Positions 10,928 to 20,005 of a DNA stretch of 64,000 nt are shown here, in pieces. The notes beneath the pieces were generated by a model. That model ran no database searches, was not told the origin of the DNA, and worked only from the letters and a program-made list of their open reading frames with translations. The stretch covers positions 15,934,001 through 15,998,000 of the forward strand of contig CM114273.1 in NCBI GenBank assembly GCA_050084515.1, written 5' to 3'. Both the position numbers and the translations under genes were made by a program. The DNA is from Blasia pusilla. Lineage: Eukaryota; Marchantiophyta; Marchantiopsida; Blasiales. Every line of letters starts with the position of its first letter. Within the stretch, counting starts at the first letter, position 1.

Positions 10928-11373
10928 TGTTGGATCCTCAACATCCACTCCTCTGAGCACCATTGATCTGATCGGCCCCCTTGTATGAGGAGAAGCCTAG
11001 ATCGATGGTTCCGACTTAGACATCGAAGGGGTCATAGTAATATGACGTAGGTGGTTTACGGAGTAGCGTTACTAGGTTTACTAAATTTTGCCTAACCCTA
11101 TATTGCATCAGGGTGCGGGGCACCCTGATGCAATATAGGGTTAGGCAAAAAAATTATATTAATAGAAACAAAGAAAAATAGGTAAAAACCCTAGTTTTCC
11201 CGAGTAGTCAAATAGTCGGGAGCCGCATCGGTAGCGCATTCTCGTATGTCGAGTTATCTCCCAGTTCAAGTTCCATCGAAGCTCTTTTGTGAGCGCACGA
11301 ACGGACTAGGCCACTTTGTATCTCTAAGTTTTGTAAAGATTTCAGTGATTTCGTCACTTTCTGTTTTCTCACA
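10928..11373 (+). repeat. copia 3' LTR with a 31-bp-arm palindrome
   Basis: Direct repeat of 7214-7633. It contains a perfect inverted repeat with arms 11086-11116 and 11120-11150 and a three-base loop (GGG). The arms begin TTTTGCCTAACCC and end ATCAGGGTGC. The 5' LTR retains only the inner 11 bases of each arm. Confidence 0.95.
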
Positions 11374-11378
11374 TGGCA

Positions 11379-12100
11379 TAAGAGAATTGAACATATGAAT
11401 CTTAAAAAATTAACGAGCCTTTCATCATCTTATTTAGTAATATGACTTCTTAAATAAGCAAGTCCTATTTACTATATTAGAAGTATGTCGTGCTTGCCAA
11501 TTTGGAAAAGAAGCTAGATTTCCATTTCCAAAGTAAGGTAAGAGGGCATCCAAGATATTAGAGTTGATTCACATAGAGGTGTGGACAACATCACAATATA
11601 GCCTTAGTGTTTTCCATTGCTTTGTTTCATTTATTGATGACTTTTCTAGGTATATATGGGTATACTTTTTGAAAGCTAAGGTAGAAGTATTTTCGATGTT
11701 CCAAACATTCAAAATTTTGTTAGAGAAGCGGACTAGAGGACACAATCTCAAATTGCGTTGTGATGGAGGAGGAGAGTACCTTTCAACAGATTTTCATGAC
11801 TACTTACATCAGAATGGCATCCAACGACATGTCACTTGCCATAAGACTCCACAAAAAAATGGAGTGGTTGAAAGAAAGAATCGACATATTTTTGAGGCGG
11901 CACGTGCTCTGTTAAATAAAAATAACATGCCTAAAGTGCATTGGACAAAGGCTGTAGCATGCGCAGTCTTCTTAATCAGTTAAAGTTCAACGACATGAGT
12001 TCATGATAGAACTCCATTTGAAGTCTTCACAGGAAATAAACCTTATTTTTCCTTCCTGAAACTATTTGGCTGTATTTATTATACTCATGTTCTTACTGTA
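11379..12100 (+). pseudogene. older copia polyprotein, right fragment (integrase)
   Basis: This is the host gene of the nested insertion. It continues the gag-pre-integrase box from 7213 across the target duplication. A zinc-finger remnant CRACQFGKEARFPFPK lies near 11490-11535. The DDE core is open at 11564-11980: FIDDFSRYIWVYF (first Asp), LRCDGGGEYLS (second Asp) and KNGVVERKNRHIFEAARAL (Glu). After a TAA near 11981 the homology goes on (RTPFEVFTGNKPYFSFLKLFG, about 12008-12070) with frame damage and then fades. All three catalytic residues are readable but the gene is split and truncated. Confidence 0.88.
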
Positions 12101-12104
12101 GTGC

Positions 12105-12841
12105 CCATATTTTTGAAATTTTGATAAAGAAGCTATTTTTTGTACATAATTGGAGTAAAGTCTTCATTGAGGAAAGACTAAAATTCAAGAGTGGAAGTAA
12201 AGATGAATACTTCATAGAAATCGTGTGGAAATATGGGATGACAGAACTCTAATGAAAGGACAAGAGATAGGAAGAGATTAAAGATAGTCTTGGAGGAGTG
12301 AGACTAGAGTAAAATTAGGAAAAGAGTGGGAAAGAAGAAAGAGGAGAGGCGCGGGAACCTTTCGGTGAAGACTGAAGTATGGGAAGACTGTAAAAGACTT
12401 CTTCTTTATAGCAAAATATTCAAACGGAGTCTTCGTCCGAAGACTGTGAGCGAAGACTAAGAAATCCAAGAAGGAAGAGGAAGAAGAAGAGGAAATCAAA
12501 GAGTCTTCACAAAGCAAAAAGGTGTCTAAAGAATAGGAATAGAAAGAGAAAGAATGTTTTGAAGGAAGCAGATTGAAAGAAAGGCACAAGGAGGACTCTT
12601 TGCGGTGGCAGTAGGATAAGAGTCTTCGCAAAGATAGGATCACGAAGATATGACATTGAAGACCGCAAAAACTGTGAAGAATGAATCTTTGCGGCAGTTT
12701 CAGAAGCCAAAAATGGACGGCCGCAACGGTTTAGAAGGGAGCGGAAATGAATTGCTAGGGCAACCAACCAACTTAGGAAGGTGAAGGGTTGGAAAAATTG
12801 AATCGAGGGTAGGATTAACAGTTAGAAATCTAGAGTAGAAT
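12105..12841. other. gene-free stretch rich in GAAGAC/GTCTTC
   Basis: No coding signal was recognised between the copia remnant and the Helitron. The stretch 12160-12670 is purine-rich and repeats short motifs in both orientations: GAAGACTG, GAGTCTTC, TCTTCGCAAAG and related words occur about ten times. Minus-strand open frames here (12278-12643, 12507-12767) are Ser/Phe/Leu-rich products of this composition. Confidence 0.5.
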
Positions 12842-12845
12842 AGAT

Positions 12846-14380
12846 ATGTACGCAAGTATTGAGATGCAACGATTAACATGGATACGTTTACATCAAAAGA
12901 AGTTAAGAGCTGATTTATACCAAGGTGTGAGAGATGCTATGAGTGGATTTGATAATGATGGTTATATGATAGGGAGATGGGCTATTTTACCTTTCTCCTT
13001 TATAGGAGGACCTCGACACATACATCAATTTTATCATGATGCTATGGCTATTGTGAGACATTTTGGGAAGCCTGACTACTTTCTAACTACGACTTGCAAC
13101 CCTAAGTGGCCTGAGATCACTTCTGCTCTATTTCCCGATCAAACAACCTCAGATCGTCCTGACTTAGTTGTATGCATTTTCCAACAAAAAAATAAAGAGT
13201 TATTGAGGCTTATAGTGGATAAGTATATTTTGGGGCGAGTGGTGGGATGTATTAATGTTGTGGAGTTTCAAAAGAGAGGTCTTCCACATGTCCGTATTTT
13301 TATTAGACTTGCTTTGGAGGATAAGGCAAGGAAAACCTCCAATTTTGATGAGATTATATCTGTTGAGATTCTTGATTCGACTACTCATCCAAAACTGCAT
13401 GCGATTGTGAGAAATGGTATGATACATGGACCATGTGGAATACTTCATCCTAATGCGCCCTGTACTAATAAAATAACAAAAATATGTTCTAAAGGCTATC
13501 CAATGCGTTTTACCTCTATGACTATGGAGAATGAAGATGTATATCTCATTTATAAGCGGTTCTCTTCTTGACCTTTTCGAAACTTTCGAAATATTGTAAC
13601 AATATATTTTTGAAGTTTGTTTAAGTACTAACATATGTTTATGTAGATGTGATAATGGTAGGTCGATTCATAAGTCGAATCATGACTTTGACAATCGTTG
13701 GGTGGCTCCGTATAATCCGATGTTATGTACTTTATTTGATTGTCATATCAATTTGGAGATTACGAATAGCATATTCGATGAAGTACTTCTATAAGTATGT
13801 ATGTAAGGGATTAGATCCCATATCATATACATTGGCAAAAAGTACTACTACGAAATATATTATCGATGAGACTTCCTTATATCTTGATGCAAGGTACTTG
13901 ACGTTCTCTTTTCTTTAAGTTATTTTATATTTATTTTAGAAGATTGAAAGGTTGGACTCTGATTATATTTCCTGTTTTGATTTTTATGGTATGTTTCTTC
14001 TTCATAAGCTTGTTGGTGAATCTTCAAGTTTAGCCTTCACGCCGAACAACCAAGTATTATAGGATTTATTGTTCATCTCCATGATAACCAGATGGTATAT
14101 TTTCATGATCGAGATTCTTTGGGTAATATTCTAGAGCGGAGTAAGGAGACCACTCTTACGCAATGTTTTGCAACTAATATATCTGATCCTATGGCTTGTC
14201 AACTTCTTTATTTGGAATTTCCTTCTCATTACTCTTGGAATAAGAAGAGATGGGTTCAACGTAAACGTGGAAGAAAAGGATGTGGACACCCTATTGGACG
14301 TTTATATATAACTAACCCAGGTGAACTTTCTCTTATGTGTTTATTTTGTACCTAGATATATATATATATATATTTATTTT

Positions 14381-14414
<34 letters not shown>

Positions 14415-16991
14415 CTATATATATATGTATTTACTACTTCAATTGTATGTAAAATTATATAGGTGAAGGGGAACGTCATTGGCTACGATTACTTCTTCAT
14501 CATGTGAGAGGAGCTCAATCATATCAGGATTTGAGGATGATTGATGGTGTTGTTTATTCTACTTTTAAGGAAATGGCTATTCATATGGGATTGTTAGAAG
14601 ACGACAGGGAGGTTTTTTCATGCTTTGAAGAGGCGGTTGAAATTCGTACAGGTTATTGCGTTTGATTTTAGCTATTATTCTTCTATTCAACACGGAATAG
14701 TACCTGGTATGGTGTGGGAACGTTACTTAGTTCCATTAACATAAGATCTCTTACATCAAAGACGTGAGCTAATATTCATACCTTCTACATATTATTCATT
14801 TTTTATTGTTTATAAAAATTTACGTTGATTTTTATGTTCCTATTTTTAAGACTTTATTGTTTTTTTAAATTTCTTGCAATTTGACGAAGAGAATTGGAAT
14901 TCTTGATCTATCTTTGGACCTGCAAACTATTAATCTTGCATTATTATAGATCCATTACCATCTTCAAGATCAGGGTAAGAGTATGGCTGATTTCCGGACA
15001 TGTCTCAACCTGATTTTTTTTACTGAGAATTTATCGATCTCGCGCTTAGAGGAAGAAGAGCTCTGCTATCATTGTGAAATGCTTGCCAATCGTGTTGAAC
15101 CAGGGGAGATTTTATTGAATAATGGACAACGAGCTATATGGGATGTTTTCCATCTTCTCTTAGAGGATGTGATAAATGACGCGCCACCTTATGTAAGTGC
15201 ACTTTATATATGTTATGCCATTCAAAGATTTATTTCTAAGTTGTCATTCTTTTGAATCTTTATATTGCGGCTAATTTGGATGTTATTAGGAAAAGTTATT
15301 CTTCATTGATGATCCTAGTGGAACGGGGAAAACATTTCTATACAATCTTCTTCTTACTAGCGTGCGGAGCAAGGGTTATATTGCTCTTGCAGTTGCATCT
15401 TCTGGTATTGCTCCTTTATTACTGGATGGAGGCCGTACCGCTCATTCTCGATTTAAGATTCCAATTCAAATACATGAATCGTCTACTTGGAAGTAATTTT
15501 ATATTAAATATCTTGTTATTACTTTGCCTTATTACTAAAATTGGGTTTACATTTATTTATTTATTTATATGTATTATGAAAATATTTATTACTTTTTCAT
15601 TTCTTGTGTATTTTCTAGCTTATCAGTTAATAATGACCTTGCACGCCTTATTCAAAATGCAAAGTTCATCGGATGGGATGAAGCTCATATGACGCACCGT
15701 TATGCTTTTGTGGCTCTTAATCGTAGTTTCCAAAATATCATAGGTTTGATGGAACTTGTGTTACGAGATCTTCCTTTTGGGGGCAAGATATTTGTATTTG
15801 GCGGTGACTTTTGACAACTTCTTCCGGTAGTACGTCATGGTGATCGGCCATTTGTTGTACGTGCAACCTTTAGGAGATTTCTTATTTGGTCTCATGTGCG
15901 AATAATGAAACTCACTACCAACATGAGAGTTAATTCCTTGCATGTAACAAATATTGAACCTTACGTTGTTGCACTTCCTATCTTATGTTTTTTTTTTAAT
16001 CAAGATTAACTGATTTTTTTATTTTTCCAATTTTTATTAGGAGAAGCACGACATGAGCAAGATGGATTTGCTAACTGGTTATTGAAGGTTGGTGAGGGTC
16101 GGATACCATTGCATTCTGAGCTTGGAGATGATTTTATAAGAATTCCTGATGGGATGATTATTCAGAGCCACACACTTAATGATTTGATTGACATTGTGTA
16201 TGGACGTGATATTGATAAGTGGAGTGATATTGACTTCTTGAGGGGCACATCTATTCTTACAACAACAAAGAATACTACAATAGATGTTATCAATGCCGAA
16301 ATTATGTCGCATTTTCCAAGAGAGGTAATTCTAATATTTCATGAATGCCATAAATTTATATGAAATAAAGACACAATGTATTTGTATTGTTATAAGTTAT
16401 CCTTTTGATTCTAATGATTATTTCTATTTCTAGGAGCACACGTTTTAAAGTGCTGATTCGGTAATTTACGATGGAATGACGTTGGTATATCCAACACAAT
16501 TCTTGAATACATGTTTGCGGTCGGGATTGCCTCCACATTTCTTAAAGTTGAATATTGGAGCTCCGATTATACTATTTTGGAATTTGAATGGATCAAAGGG
16601 ACAAGCGAATGTGACTCGCTTGGTGATTGTTGGATTTGGTCGACATGTTATCGACGCTATAATTATGACTGGAAAAAATATTGGAGCTCGAGTGTTTATT
16701 CCACGGATTCCGTTGATTGCATCTGATTCAGAATTACCTTTTGATTTATGACAATTTTAATCTCCTATTCGTTCTGCCTTTGCAATGACGATTAATAAGT
16801 CTCAGGGTCAAACATTAGAGAGAGTTGGCATTTACTTGCCAAATTCTGTATTTTTTCATGAGCAATTGTATGTTGCATTATCTAGAGTAGGCTCTAGGAA
16901 GTCAATTTATATGATGGTTGATAGTCAACATCCAACAAACAAAGTTGGAACTTATACTAGAAATGTTGTATATCATGAAGTGCTACATTGA
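12846..16991 (+). pseudogene. Helitron RepHel protein (HUH Rep plus Pif1-type helicase), intron-containing, decayed
   Basis: RepHel nicks and unwinds DNA for rolling-circle transposition. Rep part: 12846-13558 reads EMQRLTWIRLHQKKLRADLY, CNPKWPEI and QKRGLPHVRIFIRL; the HUH motif is H-V-R, so the second metal-binding His is lost. A GT-AG intron fits 13559-13646, and the next exon carries the tyrosine region MKYFYKYVCKGLDP near 13780-13820 after a frameshift. Further pieces: ATNISDPMACQLLYLEFPSH (about 14170-14230), then an intron to 14462, then LLLHHVRGAQSYQDLRMIDG. Helicase: Walker A as [12 protein letters not shown] near 15310-15345, WDEAHMTHRYAF near 15675-15710, GGKIFVFGGDF near 15780-15812 followed by a stop, and AFAMTINKSQGQTLERVG, YVALSRVGSR near 16780-16900. 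It ends at 16991, about 100 bases before the terminus. Frameshifts and stops make it non-functional. Confidence 0.9.
14353..14430. repeat. (TA)n microsatellite inside a Helitron intron
   Basis: Almost pure alternating TA with a few interruptions. It lies between the apparent donor at 14321 and acceptor near 14462 of the RepHel gene. Confidence 0.85.
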
Positions 16992-17061
16992 TATAGAGTC
17001 TTGTTGCAACTTAATTTTGATTCCGAGCCTATAAAAATAATGTCTTTTGCAAATTAAATTT

Positions 17062-17096
17062 TGACGTCGATGCATCGCACGGGCATTCTTACTAGT
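17062..17096 (+). other. Helitron 1 3' terminus (hairpin remnant and CTAG)
   Basis: The right arm GCATCGCACGGGC is intact, whereas the left arm has decayed to GACGTCGATGC. CTAG follows at 17092-17095, with T as the next base. Confidence 0.8.
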
Positions 17097-17106
17097 TTCT
17101 TTTAAT

Positions 17107-17134
17107 ATTTGAAGATCACGTGTGATCTTCAAAT
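17107..17134. repeat. perfect 13-bp-arm palindrome next to the Helitron end
   Basis: Arms ATTTGAAGATCAC (17107-17119) and its exact reverse complement (17122-17134) are separated by GT. The centre contains CACGTG. It begins 12 bases outside the Helitron 3' end. Confidence 0.8.
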
Positions 17135-17139
17135 TTTGA

Positions 17140-19020
17140 ACACTCTAGTAAGTGTAGGTAAGTGAAATCTCTTGTCATCGTTCTCCCATGCATGATCTAC
17201 CACACGCAAAGAAGATAAATAAAATTTTCAAATACATCCAAATAATCCGAGTTTACCTTTGACTCGAAGCTAGGTACCTTACCTTGCGCCTTGGGGAGAA
17301 GATGATACGCAGCCCTGACATCCCCTCTATGTAATGTGTGCGTGAGAAGTTTTCTAGGTGCGGTGATTGGTGTGCGATACCGTTAGTCAATGACTCGTAC
17401 CAAGCGACGACACAGTGCGAGTCATGCGGCCCATAGATTGCAAGACATGTCACTTCTAGTTTGTACGAGAGCGCCGGGGAGTGTTGACAAGCTTAAAAGG
17501 GTCCCACGACACAACTAGTTATAGGTGTCTGTAATTTCCAGATTTAGCGGAATTTTCTCCGATGTCTGCGTAGCTGAAATAGGGGGACAATGTTGTTTGA
17601 TGATACCTGGACCAGCTTAACTCTCCTAATTTGGTAGCTCTCCCATTTTAGCCATAGATCATGGCTCAATCATGATACCATCTGGAAAAATGGTAGTGCA
17701 AAAGGCCCAACATCTAGGTAGGCTTGTTTTGATGGAAGAAGGGGATTCATGCCACGTTCCCACAATGAAATCTATCTCATGTGGTGACCAAGGATCCACC
17801 AAATCACAGCGATCACGATGAGCGAAAGAGCCTTGCGCTCATAGTTAGTTGCTTGACAAGTCTAAACAAATAGGTACTAACTCCTTTTTTTCTTTTGTTT
17901 GTTTTCTATAATTTACTAGTTTAACGGTAAGAGTAGTGGACGGAATTTTTTTTTCTTGATGATATGTTTCTGAAAGAAAACTGATATTGAAAAAGACACA
18001 TGTGGCATAAATTTCAATAAAGTGAGACTTTGGGATTTTATATTCTTTAACTCCTAGCACTAACTCCGTTGATAAATTTGATGTTGAAGATCTTTCGTTA
18101 GGACAATTTTTTCTATGGCTAAATTAAGAATGTATAGTTGCCACAGATTGAATCATCTACATTTTAAAAATCATAAGAATCTTACAAATTCTTTTATAAT
18201 AGAATTACGAAGAAATTTTATGTCACAATATGATATGAATTTTTTCTACATTTTATTTATCTGGAAAATATAATTTTAATTTTAATTTTTCAGTAAGTTG
18301 TTCTAAAAATATTGTTACTCCATAAAAGGCAAGAGAAACTTCATCAAACCACTTACATGCTTCAAATTTTTAACATTATTCCTTACACATATATTAAATA
18401 AAATTTCCTTTCAATCATAATACATATGAAACTATTAAGTGTACCCTGCATACATACCTACATAAAACACAATAACTCGTCTTTCCCTTTTTTTCGAGAA
18501 GAAGTAACATGACGTCTTACATTTCCTCTTTACAACATGTTTCATTTATTTTATAAAAATATCTACATTAATATAATCCCCTCTATTAAAATAATAGTAT
18601 ATTTGATTTTCATCTTTTCTAATTTTTTGCTTAAGAATACAATCATTTGTTGAGGTTTATAATGAGATTTCATTGTGTAGTGCACTTTTATGGGTTGGGG
18701 TATCTACATAATATGGGGAACCCCAAAAGTATAAATAGGGTAGCACTCTTCCTCCATACTCGCTCATTACTTAAAATATGGGACTTGGCCTTATTCCATG
18801 TTTGGCCATCTTTCAAGTTTCGAGCTATGATATCATTTGGGACACACCTAGCCACCCCACTTTGGCTCGGATAAACGACAAAAGAAGACATGTTAAGGCT
18901 CAAGCACAAGGCTCCTTAGGGTTACGGTATGGCCTTTATGTGACTTGGAAGTTGGCGCTTGAGACTTGTGACCACTTCTTCAACTCTAACTCGCAGGATG
19001 CATGACGAGTTTGGTCTCAA
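17140..19020. other. no recognisable gene; one promoter-like TATA context
   Basis: Nothing coding was recognised. A TATAAATAGG at 18730-18739 lies in a typical plant core-promoter context, but what follows (18778-19005, 75 aa open) has no recognised domain and runs into the LTR-like tandem units. It may be the promoter of a lost element. Confidence 0.4.
18730..18739 (+). promoter_or_regulatory. candidate TATA box
   Basis: TATAAATAGG is followed by a pyrimidine-rich stretch (ACTCTTCCTCCATACTCGC). No gene can be assigned to it. Confidence 0.3.
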
Positions 19021-19024
19021 GTGC

Positions 19025-19513
19025 CATATCTTTAATAGTGGACAACGAATATCCATTGGATGCCTTGATGAGGACTAAGGTAACTTGAGAAAACAAGTTT
19101 TTCCCTATTTTTGACTCACTTTGAGCCATATCAAAGAACTTGATATCTCATGTATATTCCTATTGTAAGCATAGTTGACTTTCCAATTTGAAAGTGAACC
19201 CGGATCCCCTATTGAAGATCAAGACCCCGCAATGTGACTTGAGTGCAAGGAGAGAGGTAAGGGGAGAGGGAAGGAGTATACTCAAGGATAATGAGCATGA
19301 AAGCTCATTCTTTCTTTGTTGAATCTTCTTTCATGAGGCAATTGAACTATGGTCCTTCTTGCCTTATGAGTTACCAAAGCCTCTCACTAATAGAATGGAT
19401 TTGGTTTGATGTGAGAGAGATATTGAATGTATGAGAGATTTGGGGTTCCATATATTATTAGAGATATTTTGGTACACGACCATCTATGTATGTAAATTTC
19501 ATGAGTGAAGGGA
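19025..19513 (+). repeat. gypsy-A-type LTR unit A (of a head-to-tail pair)
   Basis: It shares ordered segments with unit B and with the gypsy-A LTRs at 27447 and (reverse) 52533-53162 and 57560-58441: a start region with GAGAAAACAAGTTTTTCCC, then 'ttgactcactttgagccatat', then 'gagctcattctttctttgttgaatc', then 'gccttatgagttacc(a)aagcctctcactaa' and 'ggtttgatgtgagagagat'. No gag or pol lies next to it. The left boundary is uncertain by tens of bases. Confidence 0.65.
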
Positions 19514-20005
19514 TGTCCTGAAGAGATCAAGGATGACTAGTTCAAGCCTTGGATAACTTGAGAGAATAAGTTTTCCCCTATTTTGGACTCATTTGGAGTT
19601 ATGTTGAGAGGCTTACTATTTAGAGTAAGTTCTTTTTATGAATATAGTTTTCTCTTCATTCTCGGATATATCCCTTGACCCAATATTGTAGGTGAAAATC
19701 CAAGGAGTTGACTTATGTGCTCTAGAAACAAAGAAGAGAGTTTGGGGATTGAGAAGGGATATACCTAAGGAGAGTGAGTTTGAGAGCTCATTCTCTTTTT
19801 ATTAAATCTCCTTGCATGATGCAAAAGAGATATGTTCCTTCTTGCCTCATGAGTAACCCAAGCCTTACATTATAAGAGTTGGTTTGATCTCACATAAGAG
19901 AGACTAGAGAGTATACAAGAGATTTGTTATTCCATTAGTTTTTTTGAGATATTTTGTTTCACAATTGTATATGTGTATAGATATCATAAGTGAAAAGCGA
20001 GGGTA
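19514..20005 (+). repeat. gypsy-A-type LTR unit B, abutting unit A
   Basis: It begins TGTCCTGAAGAGATCAAGG, matching the TGTC start of the other gypsy-A LTRs, and repeats the same ordered segments as unit A about 490 bases downstream. Units A and B are direct repeats with no internal element between them. Confidence 0.65.

Larger units (their letters stand above)
7214..11373 (+). mobile_element. Ty1/copia retrotransposon, both LTRs and target duplication present
   Basis: A 4.16-kb plus-strand element. It has a 420-bp 5' LTR (7214-7633) and a 446-bp 3' LTR (10928-11373), both starting TGTTGGAT and ending CTCACA. A methionine-initiator-type PBS lies at 7634 and a purine tract ends at 10927. The flanking 5-bp repeats TGGCA (7209-7213 and 11374-11378) are identical. 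The order gag, integrase, RT, RNase H is the copia order. The internal region is short because the protease and the N-terminal part of integrase are missing. In-frame stops in gag, pol and RNase H mean it cannot act alone. The LTRs still match closely apart from one 26-base length difference around a palindrome, so the insertion is fairly young. Confidence 0.95.
12842..17095 (+). mobile_element. Helitron 1, 5'-truncated, 3' end present
   Basis: A rolling-circle transposon carrying a Rep/helicase gene on the plus strand. The 3' end is recognisable: a short hairpin remnant around CGATGCATCG, then CGCACGGGCATTCTTA and CTAG at 17092-17095, followed by T. This is the usual plant Helitron terminus (hairpin, about ten bases, CTRR, inserted between A and T). 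The gene starts abruptly at the Rep region, so the N-terminal part and the 5' TC end are missing. The upstream neighbour is the GAAGAC-rich stretch. Confidence 0.85.
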
